Shown one piece after another: positions 18,808 to 27,561 of a DNA stretch of 64,000 nucleotides. The notes beneath the pieces are model-generated. The model was not told the origin of the DNA and ran no database searches. It saw nothing but the letters and a program-made list of their open reading frames with translations. The number at the start of each line of letters is the position of its first letter. Positions within the stretch are counted from its first letter, which is position 1. The stretch is from JAHEJJ01 sp965212205 (GTDB lineage: Bacteria > Bacteroidota > Bacteroidia > Flavobacteriales > Flavobacteriaceae), in assembly GCA_965212205.1 (NCBI GenBank), contig CBDBUX010000019.1, positions 62,001-126,000 of the forward strand. The letters run 5' to 3'. The translations under genes were made by a program, and so were the position numbers.

Positions 18808-19377
18808 ATGAGCACATTACTTGAAAAACATATTATAGAACTTTTGCAGGAACGCAATGAAAAGGCAATTTCGCTCCTGTATGAACACTATGGTGATACG
18901 CTCTATGGGGTAGCTTTGAAAGTGGTTCGAGACGAGGAACTGGCACAAGATGTATTACAGGAAAGCTTTGTGAAGATCTGGAAGAAATCCGATTCCTATG
19001 ACGCAAGCAAAGCAAAGCTTTTTACCTGGTTGTTCAGAATTACCCGCAATACGGCCATCGACAAATTGCGAAGCCTGAGTACCAAGTCTGACAAAGAAAT
19101 CCAAATGGATGTTTCAGACGTATATAATGTAGGTATAGAGAGCATCAAGCCCGAATTCCTTGATGTTAAGGAGAATTTGGAAAAGATCGAATTTAAGTAC
19201 CAGGTGGTGTTAGACGCCTTATTTTTCCAAGGCATGACACAGCAGGAAGCCAGTGATGAACTGGATATTCCTCTTGGAACCATTAAATCGAGATTAAAAA
19301 TCGGGCTTAGAGAACTTAAAAAGATCTATGAAGTCTCGTCCCTGTTGCTCTTACCAATTTTAAGTATAATATCATGA
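18808..19377 (+). CDS. ECF-type RNA polymerase sigma factor
   Basis: A 189-residue sigma-70 family protein with region 2 at about residues 25-95 (ALKVVRDEELAQDVLQESF, LFTWLFRITRNTAIDKLR) and region 4 at about 130-180 (VLDALFFQGMTQQEASDEL, DIPLGTIKSRLKIGL). It lacks region 3, so it belongs to group 4 (extracytoplasmic function). ATG at 18808 is chosen over TTG at 18805. It overlaps the next gene by four bases (ATGA); that gene encodes a membrane anti-sigma factor, so activity is probably controlled by sequestration. Its regulon is not evident from the window. Confidence 0.9.
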   Translation: MSTLLEKHIIELLQERNEKAISLLYEHYGDTLYGVALKVVRDEELAQDVLQESFVKIWKKSDSYDASKAKLFTWLFRITRNTAIDKLRSLSTKSDKEIQMDVSDVYNVGIESIKPEFLDVKENLEKIEFKYQVVLDALFFQGMTQQEASDELDIPLGTIKSRLKIGLRELKKIYEVSSLLLLPILSIIS

Positions 19378-20132
19378 GAGAAAAGATTCGCATATTTCTG
19401 GATACAGATTTGTTGGAGAAATACCTGCTCGGCACCACTACAACTGAAGAAGCGATGCAGGTAGAGCGTTACATTACCATGTATCCGGAGGTCCGGGAGA
19501 TATACAATGAACTGCAGGATAACCTTGAGACTTTTGCTAAAATGCATGCTGTGAAAGCTCCTGAGGGGCTTCGTGCCAGGATTCTGGCAAAAATAAGGGC
19601 TCAAAATGCCGGTAAGAGAAGGTTTAGAAGGTATGCCATTGCCGCAAGTATAACGGCATTGCTATTCGCAGGATCTTCTTACTTCTTCTGGAATCAGAGC
19701 CAAAACCTGCAGATGGAGAATACCATCGTTAACAATAAGATCAAAGATCTTGAAGAGGATATGAAGGAGCAGTTAGAAGATGTACGGAACCAATTCATTG
19801 TGCTTAACAATCCTCAGACCAAGAAATATATGGTCAACGGCAACAAAAAAGCCAGAGAATTAAAGGCGGTTGCTTATATCAATCCGGTTAAGAAACTGGC
19901 GTATATCAATGTTCGTAAACTTCCAAATTTACCAGAAGATTTCGACTATCAGATGTGGGCAGAGGTCAACGGAGAAATGGTTAACCTTGGTGTAATCCGC
20001 AATGTGGGCGATAAAGATAAGCTCAGGGCTTTGCCTTACGCCGAGAATGCGGTAGGGTATATTACAATAGAACCAAAAGGAGGTAATGATACCCCAACGG
20101 TTCAGAATATTGTAGCCAATATTTCCTACTAA
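19374..20132 (+). CDS. anti-sigma factor (RskA-like)
   Basis: A 252-residue single-pass membrane protein overlapping the ECF sigma gene by ATGA. The cytoplasmic N-terminal part (EKYLLGTTTTEEAMQVERYI) resembles the anti-sigma domain of RskA-like proteins and lacks the HxxxCxxC zinc site of ZAS-type factors. A membrane segment follows at about residues 83-103 (YAIAASITALLFAGSSYFFW), then a coiled-coil stretch and a periplasmic domain with NPVKKLAYINVRKLPNLPED and YQMWAEVNGEMVNLGV typical of the RskA C-terminal domain. It should hold the upstream sigma factor inactive until released. Confidence 0.88.
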   Translation: MREKIRIFLDTDLLEKYLLGTTTTEEAMQVERYITMYPEVREIYNELQDNLETFAKMHAVKAPEGLRARILAKIRAQNAGKRRFRRYAIAASITALLFAGSSYFFWNQSQNLQMENTIVNNKIKDLEEDMKEQLEDVRNQFIVLNNPQTKKYMVNGNKKARELKAVAYINPVKKLAYINVRKLPNLPEDFDYQMWAEVNGEMVNLGVIRNVGDKDKLRALPYAENAVGYITIEPKGGNDTPTVQNIVANISY

Positions 20133-20155
20133 TCATCAATATATAAAGAACTATT

Positions 20156-20184
20156 AAAGCCCCTTTCGAGGGGCTTTTATTTTG
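20156..20184 (+). terminator. rho-independent terminator after the sigma/anti-sigma operon
   Basis: AAAGCCCCTTTCGAGGGGCT is followed by TTTATTTT: an eight-base stem with a short loop and a T-rich tail, starting 23 bases after the anti-sigma stop. Confidence 0.88.
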
Positions 20185-20192
20185 TATCTTTG
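20185..20192 (+). promoter_or_regulatory. -7 promoter element (TATCTTTG) for the small membrane protein gene
   Basis: TATCTTTG matches TAnnTTTG and sits directly after the terminator T-tract, 14 bases before the ATG at 20207. A TTTC occurs about 20 bases upstream, inside the terminator loop, as a weak -33 candidate. Confidence 0.5.
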
Positions 20193-20206
20193 TGCAAACA
20201 AATAAT

Positions 20207-20416
20207 ATGAAGCTCCTCCTGCTAACTATCGGTCTGCTGGCCCTCGCCTTTCTTGGCATTGCCCTTAAGATCTGGTCTAAAAAAGGTGGCAAATTTGCCG
20301 GCACATGCGCCAGTCAAAGTCCTTTTTTAAATAAAGACGGTGAAGCATGTGGGTACTGTGGTAAACTTCCCGAAGAACAGGATTGTAAAAGGGATACGAG
20401 CCCGGAGTTTCTGTAG
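20207..20416 (+). CDS. small membrane or secreted Cys-rich protein
   Basis: A 69-residue protein with an N-terminal hydrophobic segment (LLLLTIGLLALAFLGIAL) followed by a short Cys-rich tail: GTCASQSPFLNKDGEACGYC and GKLPEEQDC. The four cysteines (C-x16-C-x2-C-x9-C) could bind a metal or form disulfides. The same layout occurs in flavobacterial genomes as an uncharacterised membrane or secreted protein. It has its own promoter-like element and lies between an anti-sigma gene and a second sigma gene. Function unknown. Confidence 0.72.
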   Translation: MKLLLLTIGLLALAFLGIALKIWSKKGGKFAGTCASQSPFLNKDGEACGYCGKLPEEQDCKRDTSPEFL

Positions 20417-20452
20417 AACTTTACTTTCATCCCACTTTCGCTTACAACCCAT

Positions 20453-21022
20453 TTGGAAAAAGCTGAAGACATACTAAAAAATACCATTCAAAAGGCTAAG
20501 GAGGGCAATCAGATAGCTTTTAGCAACCTACTGGACACTTTCTGGAACGACGTATATCGATTCCAACTGGCCAGGACCAAAAATGAAAACGATGCTGAAG
20601 ACATCAGCATACAAACATTTTCTAAGGCATTCGATAAAATTTCTACCTACGACGATTCTTTTGAATTTAAAACCTGGTTGATCGCAATTTCAAAAAATCT
20701 CCATGTAGACCTTATCCGAAAACAGAAACGCAATGTTCTCGAAAGCACCGAATCTGGGAATGGTGAAGCCATTACAAAGGTACTTGATGATGCCCCAACG
20801 GCAGAAGACCGGCTGATCACGGAACAGAATCTGGCCTCCCTTCTACGGCACATCAAAGAACTGAAACCCCACTACCAACGGGTGATCAATTTGAGATATT
20901 TTAATGAAATGTCCTATGCCGAAATAGCACACAAACTTGGTGAGCCAATTAACAATGTTAAAGTAAAATTACTGAGGGCTAAAAAATTACTCGCCGAAAT
21001 TATTAAAACCAGACATGATTGA
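20453..21022 (+). CDS. RNA polymerase sigma factor, sigma-70 family (ECF-like)
   Basis: A 189-residue sigma factor with region 2 (TKNENDAEDISIQTFSKAFD, FEFKTWLIAISKNLHVDLIR) and region 4 (RVINLRYFNEMSYAEIAHKL, NNVKVKLLRAKKLL). No region 3 is present. No start ATG precedes region 2 in frame, so TTG at 20453 (MEKAEDILKNTIQ) is used; the TTG follows the small Cys-rich gene by 36 bases. No anti-sigma gene is adjacent, unlike the other sigma factor 1.1 kb upstream. It is only moderately similar to that neighbour, so a recent duplication is unlikely. Confidence 0.87.
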   Translation: MEKAEDILKNTIQKAKEGNQIAFSNLLDTFWNDVYRFQLARTKNENDAEDISIQTFSKAFDKISTYDDSFEFKTWLIAISKNLHVDLIRKQKRNVLESTESGNGEAITKVLDDAPTAEDRLITEQNLASLLRHIKELKPHYQRVINLRYFNEMSYAEIAHKLGEPINNVKVKLLRAKKLLAEIIKTRHD

Positions 21023-21105
21023 AACCTCTGAAATCTGCCTGGATAATAGGAGATACCACCAGAGGGCTGTTGCGAAAAGAAGCACGCAGCTCCTGAATTT
21101 GTTCG

Positions 21106-21113
21106 TATATTTG
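21106..21113 (+). promoter_or_regulatory. -7 promoter element (TATATTTG) before lipA
   Basis: TATATTTG matches TAnnTTTG and lies 14 bases before the lipA ATG, in a 105-base gap after the sigma factor gene. No good -33 TTTG is seen at the right distance. Confidence 0.5.
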
Positions 21114-21127
21114 TATAAAAAGTTTCT

Positions 21128-22003
21128 ATGAGTGTTGAGACACTTCGTCATGTTAAACCTCCTTCAGCCAAACCCAAATGGTTACGGGTAAAACTCCCTA
21201 CGGGAAAAAAGTATACCCAGCTAAGAGGACTGGTTGAAAAATACGATCTGCATACCATATGTACCTCCGGAAGTTGCCCTAATATGGGCGAGTGTTGGGG
21301 AGAAGGTACGGCAACTTTTATGATCCTGGGAAATATCTGCACACGTTCCTGCGGCTTTTGCGGGGTACAGACCGGCAGGCCGGATTCTGTAGATTGGGCT
21401 GAGCCCGAAAAAGTGGCGCGGTCCATTAAAATCATGGGCATAAAGCATGCAGTGATTACCTCGGTTGATCGCGATGATCTAAAAGACATGGGATCTATCA
21501 TTTGGGCAGAAACGGTAAAGGCTATTCGACGAATGAATCCGGATACCACCCTGGAAACACTAATTCCTGATTTTCAGGGAATAAACATGCATCTTGACCG
21601 TATCATCTCTGTGGCACCAGAGGTGGTTTCACATAATATGGAAACGGTTCGAAGACTTACCCGGGAGGTCCGTATTCAGGCCAGGTACGACAGAAGTCTC
21701 AATGTGCTTCGCTATCTTAAGGAAAGTGGAATAAACAGGACAAAATCGGGGATTATGTTAGGACTCGGTGAACTGGAAACAGAAGTGCTGGAAACCATGG
21801 CCGACCTCAGGAACGCCAAAGTCGACGTCTTAACGATCGGACAATACCTGCAACCCTCTAAAAAACATCTTGCCGTTAAGGAATTCATTTTACCACAACA
21901 ATTTGAAAAATATGAAAAAATAGGCCTTGAAATGGGATTTCGTCATGTGGAAAGCGGGGCCCTGGTAAGATCATCCTATAAAGCGCACAAGCATATCCTC
22001 TAA
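21128..22003 (+). CDS. lipA: lipoyl synthase
   Basis: A 291-residue radical-SAM enzyme that inserts two sulfur atoms into octanoyl groups on carrier proteins of 2-oxoacid dehydrogenases and the glycine cleavage system. Both iron-sulfur clusters are accounted for: the auxiliary cluster motif CTSGSCPNMGEC near residues 43-54 and the radical-SAM motif CTRSCGFC near residues 69-76. The C-terminal SGALVRSSYKAHK carries the conserved RSSY. Length is normal. It has its own promoter element and no operon partner; lipB is not in the window. Confidence 0.96.
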   Translation: MSVETLRHVKPPSAKPKWLRVKLPTGKKYTQLRGLVEKYDLHTICTSGSCPNMGECWGEGTATFMILGNICTRSCGFCGVQTGRPDSVDWAEPEKVARSIKIMGIKHAVITSVDRDDLKDMGSIIWAETVKAIRRMNPDTTLETLIPDFQGINMHLDRIISVAPEVVSHNMETVRRLTREVRIQARYDRSLNVLRYLKESGINRTKSGIMLGLGELETEVLETMADLRNAKVDVLTIGQYLQPSKKHLAVKEFILPQQFEKYEKIGLEMGFRHVESGALVRSSYKAHKHIL

Positions 22004-22375
22004 GACTTCAGCGAGATTTCTCGCTCTTCAAAATCATTATATTTCGTCATAATACATGATATAATATTCTTAAGGTCAGCACATTAAATTCTAATTTGTG
22101 TATTTTAAGCTTGAAATTGAGAAATTTTATAGCATCGAATAAGCGATTCTGTAAATGTTAAAAAAGCAACTCATTTTCGGGAAAATTATGATACTTTTGG
22201 TTGAATTGTGAAAAAAGCCCCCAATTTTCTTCATTTTGTAAGAAATGACGCTCAGTATTGTGCTTTTAAAACAATAGTTGAGCGACCTGAACGTTTGAAT
22301 TTAGGATAACTTAAGTAACCTACGAGAAGTTTCCGGAGGAATAGTGAAATTGGAGTTTTCGCGAGATCTCTTGGA
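22004..22375. other. 372-base intergenic region between lipA and the hybrid kinase gene
   Basis: AT-rich and without a convincing open frame. GCGAGATTTCTCGC at 22011-22024 forms a short hairpin just after the lipA stop but lacks a good T-run. A candidate promoter is at 22192. The remaining 176 bases before the kinase ATG would be a long leader; I see no recognised riboswitch in it. Confidence 0.5.
22192..22199 (+). promoter_or_regulatory. candidate -7 promoter element (TACTTTTG) for the hybrid kinase
   Basis: TACTTTTG matches TAnnTTTG, with TTTTC about 20 bases upstream as an imperfect -33 element. It would leave a leader of about 175 bases before the kinase ATG, so another promoter closer to the gene is possible. 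Confidence 0.35.
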
Positions 22376-24625
22376 ATGCTTCTCCATACCAAAATGCTCT
22401 GCGTGAGATCTGGAACTATACATAAGAGATTAGTCTTTGCATTCCTTTCCTGCTTTTTAGCCTGTTCATTCTTTACAGGTTATGCTCAGGACGATGTTCT
22501 GGAAAGCGATGATATTGAGTTATTTTTCAATCAGACCCGCATTTATCAGAATCAAAACAAAATCGATCTGGCCCTCGAAACACTGGATAAGGCTGCTGCT
22601 CTGGCCGAAGCCAATAAGAACGAAAAAGCACTGGTTGATTGCTATCACAAATTTGCCCGACTCTACATGGATCTCGACAAAAGAGAGACCACCATCTTCT
22701 ACTGGGACAGGGCAACCGTATTATTGAACGCATTGGAATATCCCTATGGCCAGGCTGTACATAAATTCATAGAGGCAGATTTGCTCTTCGACAGTGGCAA
22801 TAACTTCCAGGCTATCTTTATGCTTAATGAAGCCAGGCAACTGACTAACGACAGAAATCTATTCAACAATATTGTTCTGCTGGAAGGCGAAATCTATCTG
22901 AGCATTGATAAATACGATAGTTCTGCTACGAATTTTAATTCTCTGGTGGTCAATAATGATGTATTTGAAAAAGACGCTTTAAGAGCTAAAGCCCATATGG
23001 GACTGGCCAGGTTGCATTCTGAACTCCAGAATTATGAAGAAAGCATCAAAAATGCCAACCAGGCACTTCTAATTGCCAAGGAGAATGGATTGGAAAATCT
23101 TATTTATGAAGCCAACGAGATTCTTGTTGCTTCGTATGAGGCGCTAAAGGCCTACGACAAGGCCTTAACGCATAGCAGGAACATCATTATGATCAAAGAC
23201 TCGGTCTTTACCATTGAAAAAGTAAAGGCAGAGGCAAAAACAGCCGACGGGATCCAGTTCGAATTCATGAAGGAAGAGATCAAACGCCAGGATTCAAGAA
23301 TAGAGGACCTCAGTGAATCGGCTAACCGATCCGAATTAACCGCAATACTTACATCGGCATTTCTCACGATTATTTCACTATTAGCGGTTTCTCTCTACCG
23401 GAACAATCAGATTAAACTCAAGACCAACGACCTGCTTCAAACCAAGAACCGGGAATTACAGGCTGCAAGGGATGCGGCAGTTCAGGCTATGGAAGCGAAA
23501 ACCAATTTCCTCTCCACAGTTAGTCACGAGCTGCGTACGCCACTTTATGCCGTTACCGGCTTAACGCATTTGCTGTTGGAAGAAGATCCGGGCGATCACC
23601 AGAAGGAACACCTCAAATCTTTGAAATTCTCGGGAGACTACCTCTTGAATTTTATCAATGATATACTGCAGATCAATAAAATTGATGCCGATAAGCTCGA
23701 ACCGCTTACCATCGAACTTAATTTAAAAAAGATACTGACCGAGGTGATCGAATCGCTTCAACCAAGTGCCAAGGAAAACAATACGTCCATTATTCTCAGT
23801 TACGACGAGTCTATCCCCCGTCACCTGATGAGCGATCCGTTAAAACTGTCACAGATCTTTATGAACCTGGTGGGCAATGCACTTAAGTTCACAAAATCAG
23901 GTGAAGTAAAGGTGATCGCTAAACTTGTAAAGAAGGTAGAGGAAGATGTCACGATTTACTTTGAAGTGAAAGATACCGGTATAGGCATATCTAAAGAACA
24001 ACAGAAACATATTTTTGACAGTTTTGAACAGGGTTCTATCCAGATCAACAGGGAATACGGCGGTACCGGATTGGGGCTTACCATTGTGAAAAGCCTTCTG
24101 GGAATATTTAACAGCAGGATCCAATTGCATAGTGAGGTAGGGCAAGGAAGCTCCTTCTTCTTTGAGCTGACCTTAAAAAGCAAGGATAGTGTGGTAGATG
24201 ATATTCCATTCGAGATCATAGAAAAAGAATACGATCTTAAAGGGCTTCATGTTTTGGTGGTTGAAGATAACAAAATCAACCAGGTGATCACCCGTAAAAT
24301 GCTCAACAAGAGAGAAATAAGCTGCGATATTGCCAATAATGGTCATGAAGCCGTAGATATGGCATCAAAGAACGAATATGATGGTATTCTGATGGATATT
24401 CATATGCCAGGCATTAGTGGTGTGGAGGCGACTATCGAAATACGAAAATTTGATAAGGAAACCCCGATCATTGCCCTCACGGCCATCTCTCTAGACGATA
24501 GCCTCGAAAGCTTCTACGCTGCCGGTTGCAATGACGTGGTCACAAAACCCTTTAAACCCGAGGTATTCTATCATAAGATCGGTGAGAATATTGTAGATCA
24601 AAAACTCAAAAAATCAACGCTTTAA
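22376..24625 (+). CDS. TPR-containing hybrid sensor histidine kinase/response regulator
   Basis: A 749-residue hybrid kinase. An N-terminal signal (RLVFAFLSCFLACSFFTGYAQ, shown in part) is followed by a periplasmic region of tetratricopeptide-like helices to about residue 290. A membrane segment (TAILTSAFLTIISLLAVSLY) lies near residues 320-340. The HisKA domain has FLSTVSHELRTPLYA with the phospho-accepting His near residue 384. The ATPase domain shows NLVGNALKFTKSGE, VKDTGIGISKEQQ and GGTGLGLTIVKSL. The receiver domain has VLVVEDNKINQ and the acceptor Asp near residue 674 in ILMDIHMPG. No separate DNA-binding regulator is adjacent, so its output target is unknown. The ATG at 22394 is an alternative start. 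Confidence 0.9.
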   Translation: MLLHTKMLCVRSGTIHKRLVFAFLSCFLACSFFTGYAQDDVLESDDIELFFNQTRIYQNQNKIDLALETLDKAAALAEANKNEKALVDCYHKFARLYMDLDKRETTIFYWDRATVLLNALEYPYGQAVHKFIEADLLFDSGNNFQAIFMLNEARQLTNDRNLFNNIVLLEGEIYLSIDKYDSSATNFNSLVVNNDVFEKDALRAKAHMGLARLHSELQNYEESIKNANQALLIAKENGLENLIYEANEILVASYEALKAYDKALTHSRNIIMIKDSVFTIEKVKAEAKTADGIQFEFMKEEIKRQDSRIEDLSESANRSELTAILTSAFLTIISLLAVSLYRNNQIKLKTNDLLQTKNRELQAARDAAVQAMEAKTNFLSTVSHELRTPLYAVTGLTHLLLEEDPGDHQKEHLKSLKFSGDYLLNFINDILQINKIDADKLEPLTIELNLKKILTEVIESLQPSAKENNTSIILSYDESIPRHLMSDPLKLSQIFMNLVGNALKFTKSGEVKVIAKLVKKVEEDVTIYFEVKDTGIGISKEQQKHIFDSFEQGSIQINREYGGTGLGLTIVKSLLGIFNSRIQLHSEVGQGSSFFFELTLKSKDSVVDDIPFEIIEKEYDLKGLHVLVVEDNKINQVITRKMLNKREISCDIANNGHEAVDMASKNEYDGILMDIHMPGISGVEATIEIRKFDKETPIIALTAISLDDSLESFYAAGCNDVVTKPFKPEVFYHKIGENIVDQKLKKSTL

Positions 24626-25612
24626 TCCGCTAAGAGCATTAAGTAGGCGATGTCTTCCATCGACCAGAAACCGATGTTCTACCTCCAGATAATAAGCCCG
24701 AGTTAGTTCCATTAATCCGCGTACATAATCCTTTTCCGTGGTGATAATTATTTTTTCTTTTGAAAGGGCCGATAGTTCGGCTGGGGTAAATTGGTGATGG
24801 TCTCTAAAATTACGGTGTCTGGTTTTTAAACCTTGTTCGGCAAGATATTGCAACAAAGATTCGGGAGATGCAATACCTGTAGCCACCGTCACCACCTCCT
24901 GGGTTAGTTGATCTAAGGATAACTCATCTTCTGTACCGATCAGCCTCTGGGAATAGCTAAGCGAGCAGAACAATACCTCCTGCTCTTTAGTTGGATTCAG
25001 CTTTTCGCGAATCAACGCCATGGATTCCTGATCAAGGTCTGCCGGACATTTGGTTACGATGATGATGTTCGCCCGTCTGGCCTGATTTTTTGCATCGCGT
25101 AAATTTCCTGTTGGAATAAACTGGTCCGAGGGATAGAGATTGTCATACGCTGTAAGTAAAATATAGAAATCTGCCTTTACCTTACGATGCTGGTAAGCAT
25201 CGTCTAATAGCACGACATCAGGATGATATTCTTTTTCTAGAATCGACATGCCCCTGCTCCTGTCGGCATCCACAGCCACGACAACAGCAGGAAATTTTCT
25301 GTGGATCTGGAGGGGTTCATCGCCGATCTCCAGGGCCGTACTATTCTTCCCTGCCACTTGGAAACCCCTGCTCTCTCTTTTGTAACCACGACTCAGTACC
25401 CCAAGCTGTTCGTAATATGTAAGATGACGGATGAGCCATTCGATCATCGGGGTTTTACCTGTGCCTCCCAAACTGAGGTTGCCCACACAAATAGTAGGCG
25501 TTTGAAAACTATTGACGTTTCGCCAACCCAGGTCGTAGGACAAATTTCTCAGGAATACCCCTAGTCCATAGAGCAGAGAAAACGGCCAAAGGATTTTTCT
25601 CAGGAGATGCAT
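24614..25612 (-). CDS. lpxK: tetraacyldisaccharide 4'-kinase
   Basis: A 332-residue membrane-associated kinase that phosphorylates the 4' position of the lipid A precursor. The P-loop is GNLSLGGTGKTP near residues 47-58, followed by the family motifs LSRGYKRESRGF, GDEPLQIHRKFP, DRSRGMSILEKEYHPDVVLL and DDAYQHRKV. The C-terminal half has the FRDHHQFTP motif. The N-terminus LRKILWPFSLLYGLGV is a membrane anchor. The start at 25612 is chosen because the open frame beyond it runs antisense to the Nif3 gene. It overlaps the hybrid kinase end by 12 bases, convergently. Confidence 0.94.
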   Translation of the reverse strand: MHLLRKILWPFSLLYGLGVFLRNLSYDLGWRNVNSFQTPTICVGNLSLGGTGKTPMIEWLIRHLTYYEQLGVLSRGYKRESRGFQVAGKNSTALEIGDEPLQIHRKFPAVVVAVDADRSRGMSILEKEYHPDVVLLDDAYQHRKVKADFYILLTAYDNLYPSDQFIPTGNLRDAKNQARRANIIIVTKCPADLDQESMALIREKLNPTKEQEVLFCSLSYSQRLIGTEDELSLDQLTQEVVTVATGIASPESLLQYLAEQGLKTRHRNFRDHHQFTPAELSALSKEKIIITTEKDYVRGLMELTRAYYLEVEHRFLVDGRHRLLNALSGLKR

Positions 25613-25633
25613 CGGAACGAAAATATAATATTT

Positions 25634-25641
25634 TATCTTTG
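25634..25641 (+). promoter_or_regulatory. -7 promoter element (TATCTTTG) before the Nif3-family gene
   Basis: TATCTTTG matches TAnnTTTG and lies 20 bases before the ATG, in the 49-base gap between divergent lpxK and the Nif3-family gene. Confidence 0.5.
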
Positions 25642-25661
25642 GTCTGCCTATATTTTCCAAA

Positions 25662-26756
25662 ATGATCATCAAAGAAATTACCGACGTATTAGAGGTTCTG
25701 GCTCCGCTAGAAAATGCTGAAAACTTCGACAATGTTGGTTTATTGGTGGGAGATGCCACAACAGAAGTGACCGGCATACTCATCACACTCGATACCCTGG
25801 AAAGCGTAGTCGATGAGGCGGTAGCCAAAGGTTGCAATCTCATTGTCAGTTTCCATCCGATAATCTTCAAAGGTTTACAGCGCCTTAACGGGACAACATA
25901 TGTTGAAAGGGCTGTTATAAAGGCCATCAAAAATAATATTGCTATTTATTCGATGCACACCGCCCTGGATAATTCCCCCCTGGGGGTCAACTATGCCATT
26001 TGCAGGGCGCTCGACATCGAAGATCCGGGTATTCTTATCGCCAGTCAGGATGCCATTAAAAAGCTTACGACCTATGTACCGGAGGCTGATGCAGAACAGT
26101 TGCAGAATGCCTTGTTCGATGCCGGAGCAGGTAAAATGGGCAATTACAGTCATTGTGGATTTACCGTGGAAGGCAGCGGATCATTTATGCCCGGAAGTAA
26201 GGCCAACCCCACCAAGGGAAAAAAAGGAGAAATCCACTATGAGAAGGAAGCTCAAATTCATATGACCTTTCCTAAATCTGCTGAAAAGCGAGTACTTAAA
26301 GCCTTGTTTGATCACCATCCCTACGAAGAAGTTGCATATGAGGTATATGCCCTTGAAAACCGGCATCAGCATCAGGGTATGGGAATGATAGGAAATTTAA
26401 GCAAACCAATGACCGAGGAAGATTTTATCATCTATATTAAAGATCGGATGCATACCCCTGTGGTTAGGCATTCAAATCTTCTTGGGCGCAAGGTTCAAAA
26501 AGTAGCGGTCCTGGGAGGAAGCGGGGCCTTTGCCATAGCCGCCGCCAGGAATTCGGGAGCTGATGTTTTTGTGACTTCAGACATCAAATACCATCAGTTC
26601 TTTGAAGCTGAAGAGAACATCTTGCTTTTAGACATCGGTCACTTTGAATCTGAGCAGTTTACAAAAAACCTTTTGGCGGATTATCTTAAGAAAAAAATTC
26701 CTAATTTTGCAATCTCTTTATCGGAAGTCAGAACAAATCCGATCAACTATTCATAA
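25662..26756 (+). CDS. Nif3-like dinuclear metal center protein
   Basis: A 364-residue protein of the Nif3/YbgI (GTP cyclohydrolase 1 type 2 homologue) family, which assembles into hexamers with a two-metal centre. Metal ligands are visible: His in VSFHPIIF, His and Asp in SMHTALDNSPLGVN, and His and Glu in DIGHFESEQF. Between the halves, residues about 125-235 form the inserted CutA-like domain seen in longer members (ALFDHHPYEEVAYEVY). The biochemical function of the family is unsettled. The next gene starts 2 bases after the stop, a pairing I consider common in Bacteroidota. Confidence 0.92.
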   Translation: MIIKEITDVLEVLAPLENAENFDNVGLLVGDATTEVTGILITLDTLESVVDEAVAKGCNLIVSFHPIIFKGLQRLNGTTYVERAVIKAIKNNIAIYSMHTALDNSPLGVNYAICRALDIEDPGILIASQDAIKKLTTYVPEADAEQLQNALFDAGAGKMGNYSHCGFTVEGSGSFMPGSKANPTKGKKGEIHYEKEAQIHMTFPKSAEKRVLKALFDHHPYEEVAYEVYALENRHQHQGMGMIGNLSKPMTEEDFIIYIKDRMHTPVVRHSNLLGRKVQKVAVLGGSGAFAIAAARNSGADVFVTSDIKYHQFFEAEENILLLDIGHFESEQFTKNLLADYLKKKIPNFAISLSEVRTNPINYS

Positions 26757-26758
26757 GT

Positions 26759-27538
26759 ATGGCAACAAAGAAGGAAGTAACGGTCGAGGATAAACTCAGG
26801 GCACTATACGATTTACAACTAATAGATTCCAGAGTTGACGAGATCAGGAATGTACGAGGTGAGCTCCCGCTAGAAGTTCAGGACCTGGAAGACGAGGTCC
26901 TTGGACTCAAAACCCGCATCGATAAACTGAAAACCGATGTTGAAACCGTCAATTACGAAATCAGTGCAAAGAAAAATTTGATCGACGAAGCCAAAGGCCT
27001 GATTAAAAAATATGCGGATCAGCAAAAAAATGTCCGCAACAGCCGTGAATTCAATTCGCTGTCCAAAGAGGTTGAATTTCAGGAATTGGAAATTCAGTTG
27101 GCCGAAAAAAATATAAAGGAGTTCAAAGTACAGATCGAACAGAAGAAGGAGGTTATCACAGAGACCAAAGAAAAACTCTCAGAAAGAGAAGCCCACCTGA
27201 AGCATAAAAAAGGTGAACTGGATGCTATTCTGGCTGAAACTGAAAAAGAAGAGAAAGCCCTTCTTGCAAAATCTCAAAAATTTGAGAAGCAAATTGAAGA
27301 TCGCCTTGTAAAAGCCTATAAGCGCATTCGCAACAATGTAAAAAATGGCCTGGCGGTGGTACCCATAGAACGAGGTGCCTCGGGTGGATCCTTTTTTACG
27401 ATTCCACCGCAGGTACAGGTAGAGATTGCCTCAAGAAAGAAGATCATCACCGATGAACATAGTGGGCGAATTCTGGTAGATTCGGGCTTGGCAGAAGAAG
27501 AACAGGATAAGATGAAAAAACTGTTCAATAATATCTAA
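26759..27538 (+). CDS. coiled-coil protein of the C4-type zinc-ribbon family, with the zinc site lost
   Basis: A 259-residue protein dominated by a long antiparallel coiled coil (about residues 10-190, rich in Glu and Lys), followed by a small C-terminal domain with GGSFFTIPPQVQVEIASRK. In the broader family this end carries CxxC pairs forming a zinc ribbon. Here the corresponding segment reads ITDEHSGRILVDSG with no cysteine at all in the protein, so no zinc ribbon can form. It is translated directly after the Nif3-family gene, and a physical or functional link is plausible from this pairing. A possible nucleic-acid role is only by family analogy. Confidence 0.8.
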   Translation: MATKKEVTVEDKLRALYDLQLIDSRVDEIRNVRGELPLEVQDLEDEVLGLKTRIDKLKTDVETVNYEISAKKNLIDEAKGLIKKYADQQKNVRNSREFNSLSKEVEFQELEIQLAEKNIKEFKVQIEQKKEVITETKEKLSEREAHLKHKKGELDAILAETEKEEKALLAKSQKFEKQIEDRLVKAYKRIRNNVKNGLAVVPIERGASGGSFFTIPPQVQVEIASRKKIITDEHSGRILVDSGLAEEEQDKMKKLFNNI

Positions 27539-27561
27539 GCTCTTGCAAAAATAGATTTTAT

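Noticed and set aside
20062..20304. Minus-strand frame across the sigma operon terminator
   Set aside because: It reads through a terminator hairpin and the opposing small gene, with no start context or homology.
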